Assembly: GCF_001434295.1 (NCBI RefSeq)
Contig: NZ_AZFA01000016.1
Span: 1 to 49,869 of the forward strand
Length of the DNA: 49,869 nt
Reading direction: 5' to 3'
DNA from: Companilactobacillus versmoldensis DSM 14857 = KCTC 3814
Lineage (GTDB): Bacteria > Bacillota > Bacilli > Lactobacillales > Lactobacillaceae
The notes under the pieces were generated by a model that searched no databases, had not been told where the DNA came from, and saw nothing but the letters and a program-made list of their open reading frames with translations. This document shows positions 24,755 through 34,774 of the stretch, piece by piece (within the stretch, counting starts at the first letter, position 1; every line of letters starts with the position of its first letter). The position numbers were made by a program, and so were the translations under genes.

Positions 24755-25777
24755 ATGGATACAACTGAAAAATTAATTGTGTGTGGTGGTTGCAATGCTA
24801 AATTGGGACCTGGAAAATTGGAAAATATTTTAAAGGATTTACATCAAAAAGAAAAACCAGATGTAATGGTCGACTTCGAGACGACTGACGATGCGGCAAT
24901 CATCAAAGTCAACGACGACACAGCAATTATTCAGACAATCGATTTCTTTACTTCGATGGTCAGTGATCCATATTTGTTTGGAAAGATTGCTGCAACCAAT
25001 GCGTTAAGTGATATTTGGGCCATGGGTGGTTCAGTGGTTTCTGCTTTAAATGTGGTTTGTTTTCCCCAAGAAATGAACCAGGATATTTTAAAGAAGATCC
25101 TTCAAGGTGGCTTGGAAAAAGTCAATGAAGCTGGTGGATTTCTAGCCGGTGGCCACTCGATTCAAGACCAGCGTCCTAAATATGGTTTGTCGGTCAACGG
25201 AATCGTTGATCCGAAGAAAATTTGGAAAAACGATACTTGCCAATTAGGCGATGACTTGATCTTAACTAAGCCATTAGGTGTCGGGATCATCACTTCTGCC
25301 TACGGAGTGGATGCTGTGGGTGAAGATGCTTTCGACAATGCCGTAGACAGCATGACAACTTTGAACAAATATGCCGCTGATATTATTCGTGATTATCCAA
25401 TTTCAGCATGTACTGATGTCACAGGCTTTGGCCTTTTAGGTCATTTGAATGAATTTTTAGATGATAAATACACTGCTGTGCTTGATTCGACCAATATTCC
25501 TATCTTGCCATCAGCTTATGAATGTGCCGGTGATCTTTTGACCACTGGTGGTGGAGAACGTAATCGTGAATTCTTGAAAGGAAAGATCGACTTTACGTTT
25601 GACGATATTGGACTCGAGGAAGTTCTCTTTGATCCACAAACTTCAGGTGGATTATTGTTCAGTATCGATCCTAAATATACCAATGACGTGCTCAATAAGT
25701 TGAATACTCTTGATTTAAGAAGTTCATGTATTGGGCATGTCGTTGAAAAAGAGGACCAGGAAATTATTGTTAAATAG
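24755..25777 (+). CDS. selD: Selenide, water dikinase
   Basis: Makes selenophosphate from selenide and ATP, the selenium donor for Sec synthesis. The N-terminal VCGGCNAKLGPG places Cys13 and Lys16 three residues apart, as Cys17/Lys20 of E. coli, so this is the Cys form and not a selenoprotein. DDAAIIKVND and IDFFTSMVSDPYLFGKIAA form the ATP/metal sites, and GGHSIQD and DVTGFGLLGHL are also conserved. Length 340 is normal. It opens the selenium gene run, 40 bp after the TSUP gene, with GGGGGATGAG as ribosome site. Confidence 0.96.
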   Translation: MDTTEKLIVCGGCNAKLGPGKLENILKDLHQKEKPDVMVDFETTDDAAIIKVNDDTAIIQTIDFFTSMVSDPYLFGKIAATNALSDIWAMGGSVVSALNVVCFPQEMNQDILKKILQGGLEKVNEAGGFLAGGHSIQDQRPKYGLSVNGIVDPKKIWKNDTCQLGDDLILTKPLGVGIITSAYGVDAVGEDAFDNAVDSMTTLNKYAADIIRDYPISACTDVTGFGLLGHLNEFLDDKYTAVLDSTNIPILPSAYECAGDLLTTGGGERNREFLKGKIDFTFDDIGLEEVLFDPQTSGGLLFSIDPKYTNDVLNKLNTLDLRSSCIGHVVEKEDQEIIVK

Positions 25778-25788
25778 GGGGAAATATC

Positions 25789-26385
25789 ATGGAAAAGATC
25801 AACGCATTAGGTAAGGTATGTCCAGCATCAATCATTATGGCCAAGAAGGCATTGAAGTCAACTGACGAAGTTGAAGTACAAGTTGACGATGACATGGCTC
25901 CACATAACTTGAAAAAGTTAGCTATTCAAAAGAAATATGATTATAACGTGGTTGAATCAGGCGACAATGAGTGGAAAGTCACTTTGAAGAAAACTGATGA
26001 ATCAGATCAACAACAGCCTGCTAAAGCTGGTTTCAATGATCAAGGTGAATCATATATCGTAGTCATTAATACCGATACTATGGGACACGGTGATGAAACT
26101 CTAGGGCAAAACTTACTTCATGGTTTCGTTTATTCATTAACTGAACAAGACGTCTTACCAGATAAGATCATCTGTTATAACGGCGGTGTTAAATTGTTAC
26201 AAGAAGGTTCAGATTATTTAACAGACTTGAAGGCGCTTGAAGAAGCAGGTGTTGAGATCATTGGTTGTGGTGCATGTATCGATTATTTCGGTCTGAAAGA
26301 TAAGATTGCTATTGGATCAATCACTAATATGTTCAATATTGTTGAAATGATGCGTCAACAAAATAGAATCGTTAGACCAGATTAG
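25789..26385 (+). CDS. yedF: Selenium metabolism protein YedF
   Basis: A 198-residue two-domain protein. Residues 1-70 are a TusA/SirA-like domain with the Cys in GKVCPASIIMAKKAL (Cys11). Residues about 85-198 are a DsrE-like domain with GCGACIDYFGLKDKI near the end. The fusion is typical of the YedF group found beside selD in selenium-using bacteria and is thought to handle or deliver reactive selenium. Exact biochemistry is unknown. It is 11 bp after selD and 10 bp before the DUF3343 gene, in one run of closely spaced genes. Confidence 0.88.
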   Translation: MEKINALGKVCPASIIMAKKALKSTDEVEVQVDDDMAPHNLKKLAIQKKYDYNVVESGDNEWKVTLKKTDESDQQQPAKAGFNDQGESYIVVINTDTMGHGDETLGQNLLHGFVYSLTEQDVLPDKIICYNGGVKLLQEGSDYLTDLKALEEAGVEIIGCGACIDYFGLKDKIAIGSITNMFNIVEMMRQQNRIVRPD

Positions 26386-26395
26386 AGGCAATTTT

Positions 26396-26662
26396 ATGGC
26401 ACAAACTTTTGGATTAATGACCTTTAAAACAACTCATGAAGCTATCTCGATCAAGGAATTGCTCAAGCAATATCCTGATTACACGTCAAGCATCATATCA
26501 ACGCCAGGCAGTATTTCTGCGGGATGCGGCATGAGTGTCAGATTCAACTATCAGAAGAAAGCTGAGATCTTGGATCTGTTAACGAAAAAAGGACTGCAAT
26601 ATCAAGCGATTTATAAAGGCAATCGTGTAGGTGTCAAAAGCACTTATCAGATTGACCAGTAG
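26396..26662 (+). CDS. DUF3343 putative Se-carrier protein
   Basis: An 88-residue protein with a compact alpha/beta pattern (FGLMTFKTTHEAISIKELL; STPGSISAGCGMSVRF). The single conserved cysteine in SAGCGMSVRF could carry a persulfide or perselenide. Proteins of this DUF3343 type commonly neighbour selD, yedF and the EF2568-type desulfurase, as here. The function is inferred from context only. The gene begins 10 bp after yedF and is followed by selB after 9 bp. Confidence 0.78.
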   Translation: MAQTFGLMTFKTTHEAISIKELLKQYPDYTSSIISTPGSISAGCGMSVRFNYQKKAEILDLLTKKGLQYQAIYKGNRVGVKSTYQIDQ

Positions 26663-26671
26663 GGGGCTATC

Positions 26672-28579
26672 ATGGAAACAGTAGGTCAAGATCAAATCAT
26701 TATTGCGACGGCCGGACATGTTGATCATGGTAAAACAACATTAATTAGAGCTCTGACAGGTATCGACACAGATACCACTGCAGCCGAAAAAAAGCGTGGC
26801 TTAACGATCAATTTGGGCTTCGCTTTTTTCGATTTACCAAATCATGAACAAGTAGGAATCGTTGATGTCCCGGGACACCAACGTTTCTTGAAAAATATGA
26901 TTGCAGGTTTGAGTGGGATTGATTTAGTTTTGCTAGTGGTCGATGCTGGTGAAGGTATCATGCCACAAACTAAAGAACACGTTGAAATCATGTCATTGTT
27001 AGGTATCGATAATTATATTGTCGTTCTCAGTAAGATCGATACAGTTGACGATGAAATGAAAGATTTAGTTACTGAAGATGTGAAAGATTTCATGAAAGTT
27101 CATAAAATCGAGGCACCCATCATGCCCGTTGATGCGGTCAGTGGAACTGGTATGGATGAACTGATCAAAGTAATGGATCAAAAAGTTGAATCCATCAAAA
27201 AGCCGAAATTCAATGGTGTCCCACGGATCAATGTTGACCGTTCATTTTCAATCAAAGGTTTTGGAACTATTATCACTGGAACTTTATTGGAAGGTTCAGT
27301 TGAAAATGGCATGACCTTGGAAGTCTTCCCAAGCGGTAAACAGGCAAAGATCAGAAATATTCAAGTTCATGATGAAGATGTCGATAAAGCTATGCCGGGG
27401 ACTAGAACAGCCATTAATTTAGCCAATTTGAAAACTGAAGAGGTCAGACGTGGAGATGTATTGACTTTACCAGGTAACGTCAAACCAACTTCGATGTTGG
27501 ATATTTCATTCAAGTTATTACCTGATAAAAGTGCCCATTTAGTCAATCTTTGGAGTCGGGTCCGGGTTTATTTAGGGGCTCAAGAAGTCATCGCTAGAGT
27601 AGTGCCATTAGGAGAGGAACATGTCAGTGCTAATGGTGATAACTATTTACAGTTGCGTCTTGAAGAACCAGTTGCTGTCAAAAAAGGAGATCATTATATT
27701 TTGCGCTCTTACTCACCAATGACCTTGATTGGTGGTGGCACGATCCTCGATCCTAATCCTAAAAAACATCGTCGCTATAATGAAGATGTTTTGGAGCAAT
27801 TGTCGATCCAAGCCTCAGGTAATCAAGAACAAATTGTTTTGGAATTCCTGATGAATCAAGCTGAATTAGGGGTTACAGTTGATGGTATTGCCGATTATTT
27901 GAATATCTCAGTCGATGATACTAAAGAGATCGTTAATGACTTAGTTGAAGCTAAAACGGCCGTTAAATTTGGCAAGATAGTTATCAATCAAGAAAGACTA
28001 GCTAGTTTCGAGAAGGAAGTCATTGCTGCTTTAGATGCCTATCACAAAAAGAATCGTTTGCAAAAGGGCATGAATAAAGAGGAATTATTGAGTAGTTTCA
28101 AGGACCAAGTCGATGGCAAGACGATGGAGAAAATCTTAGAAAACATGGTGACACAAAAGAAAGTCCGTATCTCTGGATACATTGTCGCCGATGCTGATTT
28201 TAAGGTTAAATTCAATAAATATCAGGAAAAGGCTTATCAAGAGATCATCGCCGATTTGCAGAAAAAGCCTTTGATGCCACCCAGTGACACTGATTTGACA
28301 GGTGATGATAAGAATAAGAAAGAAGTCTTACAATCACTCGAAGGTCAACAAGTCGTTCGTTTAGGTGAAAAGAATGTCATGCTCAAATCAGTCTTTGATG
28401 ATGTGACTAAAAAAGTCATCAAATATTTGAAAGAAAACGAAACTATGACGATTGCTGAATTCCGTGATTTGTCAGGTGCAAGCCGGAAATATGGGATGAT
28501 GATCCTTGAATATATGGATAAACAAGGTGTGACACGCCGTAAAGAGAACATGAGAGTTTTGACTAGGAGGGAAAGCTAA
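26672..28579 (+). CDS. selB: Selenocysteine-specific elongation factor SelB
   Basis: A GTPase that brings Sec-tRNA to UGA at SECIS-bearing mRNAs. The 635-residue protein has an EF-Tu-like N-terminal part, with the P-loop GHVDHGKT at residues 15-22, DVPGHQRF, and a degenerate NKxD motif in VVLSKIDT. Domains II/III follow ([15 protein letters not shown]), then a long C-terminal winged-helix array (about 380-635) that reads the SECIS RNA. The length and the C-terminal extension separate it from EF-Tu. Its presence, with selA and tRNA-Sec, is the strongest support for UGA recoding in this genome. It overlaps the next gene by 1 bp. Confidence 0.97.
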   Translation: METVGQDQIIIATAGHVDHGKTTLIRALTGIDTDTTAAEKKRGLTINLGFAFFDLPNHEQVGIVDVPGHQRFLKNMIAGLSGIDLVLLVVDAGEGIMPQTKEHVEIMSLLGIDNYIVVLSKIDTVDDEMKDLVTEDVKDFMKVHKIEAPIMPVDAVSGTGMDELIKVMDQKVESIKKPKFNGVPRINVDRSFSIKGFGTIITGTLLEGSVENGMTLEVFPSGKQAKIRNIQVHDEDVDKAMPGTRTAINLANLKTEEVRRGDVLTLPGNVKPTSMLDISFKLLPDKSAHLVNLWSRVRVYLGAQEVIARVVPLGEEHVSANGDNYLQLRLEEPVAVKKGDHYILRSYSPMTLIGGGTILDPNPKKHRRYNEDVLEQLSIQASGNQEQIVLEFLMNQAELGVTVDGIADYLNISVDDTKEIVNDLVEAKTAVKFGKIVINQERLASFEKEVIAALDAYHKKNRLQKGMNKEELLSSFKDQVDGKTMEKILENMVTQKKVRISGYIVADADFKVKFNKYQEKAYQEIIADLQKKPLMPPSDTDLTGDDKNKKEVLQSLEGQQVVRLGEKNVMLKSVFDDVTKKVIKYLKENETMTIAEFRDLSGASRKYGMMILEYMDKQGVTRRKENMRVLTRRES

Positions 28580-29739
28580 TGATTTATTTTGATAATTCAG
28601 CTACTACGGCAATGAAACCCAAGACGGTTGGCCAAAAGGTTGGCAATATTTTAAATAGTGGTGACTACGGGAACCCCGGCCGCGATTCATCTGATTACAG
28701 TGTTAATAGTAGTGACGAGGTCAATTTAGCTCGTGAACGGATCAAACAGCTTTTCAATGTTCCTTCCACATCACTGGTAACATTTACCCATAATGCCACT
28801 GAGAGTTTGAATACTGTCTTGAAGGGAATTTTAAAATCCGGTGACCACGCCATTTCGACTGATTATGAGCACAATTCAGTTATCCGTCCGTTGGAACAAT
28901 TGAAGAAAAATGATCAGGTAGAAGTTAGCTATTTGCCATTCGATCCTAAGACAGGTCAGCTAGCAGTTGACCAGTTGGAAAAAACTGTCCAATCGAATAC
29001 TAAACTCTTTATTTGTACTCATGCGTCAAACGTTACTGGCTATATTTTGCCAATCAAACAAATCAGTGAGTTTTGTCAGAAGCATCACATCATTTTTGTT
29101 GTTGATGCATCACAGACTGCTGGTTTTGAAGATATTGATATCCAAAAAATGGGTATCGACGTTTTGTGTTTTACCGGTCATAAATCACTTTATGGTCCAC
29201 AAGGTACCGGTGGCATCTGCCTCAAGCAGTCATTAGAGATTGAACCTTTAAAGAGTGGTGGTACTGGGATCGAATCATTTAATCCTAGTATGCCTGACCA
29301 ATTTCCGACTCATTTGGAAGCTGGGACTTTAAACGTTCCTGGTATCGCTGGATTGTCCGAAGGCGTTAAATATGTCCTAGATAAAGGTGTCAAAAATATC
29401 CGTCAGCAGGTGAATAGTTTAACTAAAAAAATCTATGCTGGTTTAGAACAATATCCACAAATAAAAATTTATACACCAAAGGATTTCGAAACTACAGGTA
29501 TCGTTTCCTTTAACTTGCAAGACGTAAATTCAGCCGACGTCGGACAGTGGTTATGGGATAATTACCAAATTGCCACGCGTTCAGGTGCTCACTGTGCACC
29601 CAAAGTCCATCAAACATTTGGCACCGTCGAACAAGGAATCGTCAGATTGTCGCTTTCGAGTTTCAATACAGAAGCCGAAGTTGACACCTTATTAAAAGCA
29701 ATTGCTAAAATGATTGCCGAAAGTGCTGAGGAAGTTTAA
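28579..29739 (+). CDS. NifS/SufS-like cysteine desulfurase (EF2568 type)
   Basis: A 386-residue fold-type I PLP aminotransferase of class V. The PLP lysine is Lys202 in TGHKSLYGPQG, and the active-site cysteine is Cys339 in RSGAHCAPKVH. The N-terminal IYFDNSATT and HNATESLN are family marks. It resembles the EF2568 group that neighbours selD in Gram-positive bacteria, so it probably mobilises selenium (or sulfur) from cysteine or selenocysteine for SelD. It overlaps selB and selA by one base at each end, implying tight translational coupling. Confidence 0.88.
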   Translation: MIYFDNSATTAMKPKTVGQKVGNILNSGDYGNPGRDSSDYSVNSSDEVNLARERIKQLFNVPSTSLVTFTHNATESLNTVLKGILKSGDHAISTDYEHNSVIRPLEQLKKNDQVEVSYLPFDPKTGQLAVDQLEKTVQSNTKLFICTHASNVTGYILPIKQISEFCQKHHIIFVVDASQTAGFEDIDIQKMGIDVLCFTGHKSLYGPQGTGGICLKQSLEIEPLKSGGTGIESFNPSMPDQFPTHLEAGTLNVPGIAGLSEGVKYVLDKGVKNIRQQVNSLTKKIYAGLEQYPQIKIYTPKDFETTGIVSFNLQDVNSADVGQWLWDNYQIATRSGAHCAPKVHQTFGTVEQGIVRLSLSSFNTEAEVDTLLKAIAKMIAESAEEV

Positions 29740-31130
29740 TGGAAGCAAGTAAAATTTTACGTCAATTACCATCAGTCAATGAAATGCTGAATTCTTCCGA
29801 CGCCAAACGCTGGATCAAAAATTCAACTCAACCGGTCGTTAAAAAAATCATCGATGATGTCCTCGATGAAACACGCCAACAAGTTTTAGAAGGTAAGCTA
29901 GATGACATCAATGATGACTATTTGAGCAAACAGGTCGAGAAAAAATTGGCTGATCGGCGCGTCAGACGCTTACAACCGGTCATCAATGCTACAGGGGTAA
30001 TCCTGCATACTAATCTTGGTCGGGCAAAGTTGCCTGATTCAGCGGTCAAAGCTATCGAGTCAGTTGCCAATCACGCCACTAATTTGGAGTATGACATTAC
30101 TATCGGTCAACGTGGGGATCGTTATAAATACGTTGGTCAACTGGTGTCTGAATTAACCGGTGCTGAGGATGCCATCGTCGTCAACAATAATGCCGCAGCC
30201 GTCATGCTAGTTTTGAGTACCTTGTTCAACCAGAAGGAATTGATCATTTCGCGTGGCCAATTAGTCGAGATTGGCGGATCATTTAGGATTCCTGATATCA
30301 TCACTTCAACTGGTGGCATCTTAAAAGAAGTCGGAACAACTAATAAGACTCATATCAAAGATTACGAGAATGCCATCAATGAAGAAACTGGTGGAATCTT
30401 GCGTGTTCACACTAGTAACTATAAGTTGATTGGTTTTTCAGAAACGCCTGATTCTAAAGAACTAGCTCAACTCTGCACTAAATACCATTTACCACTGGTC
30501 AATGACTTAGGTAGTGGCTTGATGTTGAACTTGGATCAATATGGTTTTGGTCATGAACCTACCATCCGTGAAGAGGTGGAATCTTGTGACCTAGTTATGT
30601 TCTCTGGTGATAAATTACTCGGTGGTCCTCAAGCTGGTATCATTGCTGGTAAGAAGAAATACATTGATCGGATCAAGCATAATCAGTTGTTGAGAGCTTT
30701 ACGTGTCGATAAAATGACCTTATCAGCTCTGATTGCGACTTTGAAGATCTATCGGGACCCAGAACATGCGATTGAAAAAATTCCTGTCTTGCGTGAACTG
30801 ACAATGGACAAAGGTGTCGTCTTAGAGAAAGCTACGAAATTACAAAAACTGATCTTAGATAAAACTGACTTTCAAGCTACGATTGCTGAAGGTACTTCAA
30901 TGGTCGGTGGCGGTTCGTTCCCTGATGTTCAATTACCGACGTATTTGATTGATTTAAAGGCTAGTGCCTCGGAAACAAAATTGAATCGTTTATTGGAATA
31001 TGCCAAGTATCCGATCATTAGTCGGATCAATCATGGACAAGTCTTTCTTGATCTTAGATCGATCGATGAAAGTGACTTTGAAAAAATTATCATTAGTTTA
31101 AATGATGTTGCAAAAAAGATTAATAAATAA
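29739..31130 (+). CDS. selA: L-seryl-tRNA(Sec) selenium transferase
   Basis: A PLP enzyme converting Ser-tRNA(Sec) to Sec-tRNA(Sec) with selenophosphate. The PLP lysine is Lys292 in MFSGDKLLGGPQAG. VINATGVILHTNLGRAKL (residues 81-98) and EYDITIGQRGDR are conserved, and residues 1-65 form the helical tRNA-binding N-domain (RQLPSVNEMLNS). Length 463 equals that of E. coli SelA. It is the last gene of the selD-yedF-DUF3343-selB-csd-selA run and is followed by an intrinsic terminator. Confidence 0.97.
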   Translation: MEASKILRQLPSVNEMLNSSDAKRWIKNSTQPVVKKIIDDVLDETRQQVLEGKLDDINDDYLSKQVEKKLADRRVRRLQPVINATGVILHTNLGRAKLPDSAVKAIESVANHATNLEYDITIGQRGDRYKYVGQLVSELTGAEDAIVVNNNAAAVMLVLSTLFNQKELIISRGQLVEIGGSFRIPDIITSTGGILKEVGTTNKTHIKDYENAINEETGGILRVHTSNYKLIGFSETPDSKELAQLCTKYHLPLVNDLGSGLMLNLDQYGFGHEPTIREEVESCDLVMFSGDKLLGGPQAGIIAGKKKYIDRIKHNQLLRALRVDKMTLSALIATLKIYRDPEHAIEKIPVLRELTMDKGVVLEKATKLQKLILDKTDFQATIAEGTSMVGGGSFPDVQLPTYLIDLKASASETKLNRLLEYAKYPIISRINHGQVFLDLRSIDESDFEKIIISLNDVAKKINK

Positions 31131-31135
31131 TTCAC

Positions 31136-31178
31136 AAACTTTTGAAATGAGTTAATTAATTTCAAAAGTTTTTTTATT
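31136..31178 (+). terminator. Terminator of the prd/sel gene run
   Basis: AAACTTTTGAAAT (31136-31148) pairs with ATTTCAAAAGTTT (31159-31171), a perfect 13-bp A/T-rich stem, followed by a run of T residues. It ends the transcript after selA. The rest of the 259-bp gap to yedE carries only a small TTAGGG/CCCTAA hairpin and the next promoter. Confidence 0.8.
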
Positions 31179-31317
31179 TCTTACAAAATTTAAAGTCAGC
31201 ATTATGGAAATACACTTGTTCACGATTAATCAACAGTGCCAAATCGCTTATCAAATGATAACCAGAAGCCCACTAAATGAAGCTTAGGGAATACCCTAAC
31301 TTATATAAATATCTTAC

Positions 31318-31354
31318 TGAAAACGTTTTATAAATCATTCATATTTGATATAAT
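31318..31354 (+). promoter_or_regulatory. yedE promoter with cre-like box
   Basis: An extended -10, TGA-TATAAT (31346-31354), has a poor -35 (TTTTAT) and is overlapped upstream by TGAAAACGTTTTAT (31318-31331), a cre-like box with two mismatches at its end. The box shares TGAAAACG with the one at the prd promoter, hinting at common control. Confidence 0.5.
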
Positions 31355-31389
31355 AAATAGTGAAGAATATTACAAAGTAGGAGGACTTT

Positions 31390-32589
31390 ATGAATCGATT
31401 ACGAAAAACGTGGAACCCATTAATTGTGGTTCCTATATTAGGCATGCTCTCAGCTTACTTTTTTGGACTGACTTCCAAACAGTGGGCTGTCACTGGAGAG
31501 TTCACTAGATGGGGTGGACATCTAATGAACTTTGTTGGAGTTGATACTTCACAATTCTCATATTTCAAGCTGATCAAATTTAAGGGAACACCTTTAACCA
31601 GGATCGATGGGGTAATGATCATAGGGATGTTCATCGGAATGTTTGTTTCAGCCTTGATTTCAAATAACGTTAAATTTAGGATGCCAACTTCTAAGACTCG
31701 GGTCTTTCAAGCACTTGGTGGTGGAATTATGGCAGGATTTGGTGCTAGGTTAGCTATGGGATGTAATTTGGCAGCATTCTTCACTGGAATTCCACAGTTC
31801 TCATTACACGCTTGGTTCTTTACTATTTTTACGATCATTGGTACGTATGTGGGGACGCAAATAATTAAAAGGCCAATGTTTCAGTCGAAGATCAAAATGA
31901 AAAAAGTCCACAAGCACCATTTGTATGGTATCCACGATGTTGATCATACAAAGAGAAATAATTGGTTATTAGTTGCCTGTGCAGCTTTGATCTTGTTCTT
32001 ACTATTCTTTGAATTCAATATTCAAGCCATGTTCCCATTAGTCTTAGTCTTTGGATTGAGTTTTGGATTCTTGCTTGAAAAGGGTCAAGTTTGTTTTACT
32101 TCAGCCTTTAGAGACTTATGGACGGCTGGACGTTCGAACATGACCGTAGCTATTATTTTAGGAATGATCTTCAGTACTATCGGTACCTTTATTTTTATCA
32201 AGGGTGGTACACCAGCAACAATTCATTGGGCTGGCCTGAACACGATCGTTGGTGGCTTTATCTTCGGTGTTGGTATCGTTATCGCTGGTGGTTGTGAGAC
32301 TGGTTGGATGTATCGGGCCGTTGAAGGTCAAGTGCATTACATGCTAGTTGGTGTTGGCAATGTTTTGGGCTCGATTTTACTAGTCTTAGTTTGGGATCAA
32401 ATTGCACCCGTTATGGCCTACAATTATCCAGAAGTCAATTTGCTACAAACCTTTGGGCCATATGGTGGATTGATCATCACTTATGTAGGATTACTAGTAA
32501 TGCTTGGATTAGTTTATGTTTACGTTAAATGGTATTTCCGGAAACAAAATAATAATACACACGCAATACAACAGGAGGAGTTATCATGA
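31390..32589 (+). CDS. yedE: Selenium metabolism membrane protein YedE/FdhT
   Basis: A 399-residue membrane protein of the YeeE/YedE family with about nine to ten hydrophobic segments. Conserved cysteines lie in MGCNLAAFFTG (near residue 121), KGQVCFTSAFRD (near 235) and GGCETGWMYR (near 303), the pore motifs of this thiosulfate/selenium transporter family. The neighbouring TusA-like gene and the island context support the selenium-linked YedE subgroup, proposed to import a selenium compound. Its UGA stop overlaps the ATG of the next gene. It has its own promoter and an AGGAGG ribosome site. Confidence 0.86.
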   Translation: MNRLRKTWNPLIVVPILGMLSAYFFGLTSKQWAVTGEFTRWGGHLMNFVGVDTSQFSYFKLIKFKGTPLTRIDGVMIIGMFIGMFVSALISNNVKFRMPTSKTRVFQALGGGIMAGFGARLAMGCNLAAFFTGIPQFSLHAWFFTIFTIIGTYVGTQIIKRPMFQSKIKMKKVHKHHLYGIHDVDHTKRNNWLLVACAALILFLLFFEFNIQAMFPLVLVFGLSFGFLLEKGQVCFTSAFRDLWTAGRSNMTVAIILGMIFSTIGTFIFIKGGTPATIHWAGLNTIVGGFIFGVGIVIAGGCETGWMYRAVEGQVHYMLVGVGNVLGSILLVLVWDQIAPVMAYNYPEVNLLQTFGPYGGLIITYVGLLVMLGLVYVYVKWYFRKQNNNTHAIQQEELS

Positions 32590-32831
32590 AAGAAGCAAAA
32601 ACAGATTATACGATTGACTATTTTCTAAATCTTGAAGGAGAACCCTGTCCATTCCCAGCAATGAAAACTGTTGATGCCTATGACGACATGAAAGATGGTG
32701 AGGTCATTGAGATCATCAGTGATTGTCCGCAATCGATCAATAATATTCCTGTCGATGCTAAGAATCGGCATCATGAGATATTGTTAGTTGAGCAAAATGG
32801 TCCAACTTTTAGATATGTCATTAGAAAATAA
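32586..32831 (+). CDS. TusA/SirA-like sulfur (selenium) carrier
   Basis: An 81-residue TusA-fold protein with the acceptor cysteine Cys21 in LEGEPCPFPAMKT, the CPxP motif that carries a persulfide. A second cysteine lies in SDCPQSINNIP. It overlaps yedE by 4 bp (ATGA), the usual YedE-TusA pairing, and probably receives the imported selenium or sulfur species. The overlap also means UGA is a genuine stop for yedE. Followed by a strong terminator that closes the island. Confidence 0.85.
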   Translation: MKEAKTDYTIDYFLNLEGEPCPFPAMKTVDAYDDMKDGEVIEIISDCPQSINNIPVDAKNRHHEILLVEQNGPTFRYVIRK

Positions 32832-32840
32832 ATAAAAAAG

Positions 32841-32886
32841 GGAGCTCTCAAGTCATCAATGATGATTTGAGAGCTCCTTATTTTGT
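32841..32886. terminator. Terminator closing the selenium island
   Basis: A 17-bp stem (32841-32857 with 32861-32877, one G-U pair) contains GGAGCTCTCAA/TTGAGAGCTCC and is followed by TTATTTT; A-runs on the other side allow function for the convergent CBS-domain gene. Confidence 0.85.
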
Positions 32887-32891
32887 TGATC

Positions 32892-33554
32892 TTATAAAGT
32901 GTTCTTATCTAAGATTCGGCCTGATTTAAGGTCATCGATTTCGGAAACGACAAAACTTTTACGTTCTAATTTTTTGATGATCAGTTTCAAAGTATCGACT
33001 GAAGTTCCTGAAGGTAATGTGAAAAGAGAACGACGGACAATTTCATTCGACTTAGCATCTAAGGTCACACAAGCAGCAATCGAAACATAGCGGGAAATGA
33101 TCTTTGACATTTTCACTAGATCTCCACGGTCACCAGATGAGTTGACAGTTAGCACGAAGCTACTGATCTCAAGGTTCCAGGCATCAGATAACATGCTCAA
33201 CAAACGTGAGTGAGTTAAGATCCCGTAAAATAAATTTGACTCGTCTAAAACAGCGATGTAAGGTAAATCTTTAATATTGAAGAAGACCTTAAAAAATGGT
33301 GAGTCAACGCTGATTGTTTTTGTTGCGTTTTTCATCAAAGTTGTGACGGGTAAGCTCATGTCGCCGCCCCGTGATTTATGACGATAGATGTGCATCTTGT
33401 AAATATTTCCCCTAAATATTTGACCGCTTTCGTCTAAAATGGGCACACAGCGGAAGCCTGAGTCTTCCAAGATTTTCAGTGCTTGTTCGAGGGTGATACT
33501 TTCTTTGACAGTCGTCAATTTTTCCTTTTTTTGGACTAATGATTTAACTAACAT
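32892..33554 (-). CDS. CBS-domain protein, CbpA-like (c-di-AMP binding?)
   Basis: A 220-residue cytosolic protein. Two CBS motifs fill residues about 1-135 (SGFRCVPILDESGQIFRGNI; DLPYIAVLDESNLFYGIL), and the C-terminal part (about 140-215) looks like an ACT/regulatory beta-alpha domain. This order resembles Listeria CbpA, a c-di-AMP-binding protein. Ligand binding is inferred from the family. It is a single gene on the minus strand between the island and ldh. The start ATG follows TGGAGCG. Confidence 0.72.
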   Translation of the reverse strand: MLVKSLVQKKEKLTTVKESITLEQALKILEDSGFRCVPILDESGQIFRGNIYKMHIYRHKSRGGDMSLPVTTLMKNATKTISVDSPFFKVFFNIKDLPYIAVLDESNLFYGILTHSRLLSMLSDAWNLEISSFVLTVNSSGDRGDLVKMSKIISRYVSIAACVTLDAKSNEIVRRSLFTLPSGTSVDTLKLIIKKLERKSFVVSEIDDLKSGRILDKNTL

Positions 33555-33603
33555 AATATACGCTCCATTTGAACTAGATGTACCTATAATACAGTAAATT
33601 TGG

Positions 33604-33633
33604 ACAAAAAAAAAGAATGCCTAAGCATTCTTT
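33604..33633 (-). terminator. ldh terminator
   Basis: On the minus strand AAAGAATGC (plus 33625-33633) pairs with GCATTCTTT (plus 33612-33620) over a 4-base loop and runs into an uninterrupted series of T residues, a classic intrinsic terminator directly after ldh. Confidence 0.9.
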
Positions 33634-33643
33634 ATAATCAGGA

Positions 33644-34636
<993 letters not shown>

Positions 34637-34740
34637 TCATCCCTTCAAAAAAATAATTTGTTCCGTAAACAATTATACAAATAATAACTAGTAATGTACA
34701 ATAACGATACGAAATTCGTGAAAATTTTTCTTATCTTAAA

Positions 34741-34749
34741 TGATATAAT
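34741..34749 (+). promoter_or_regulatory. pth extended -10 promoter
   Basis: TGA-TATAAT at 34741-34749 lies 25 bp before the pth start codon, with no good -35. The ribosome site GAGGAA follows. Together with the opposite ldh promoter this makes the 147-bp gap a divergent promoter region. Confidence 0.55.
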
Positions 34750-34774
34750 TGGACTTCGAAATGAGGAATTAACA

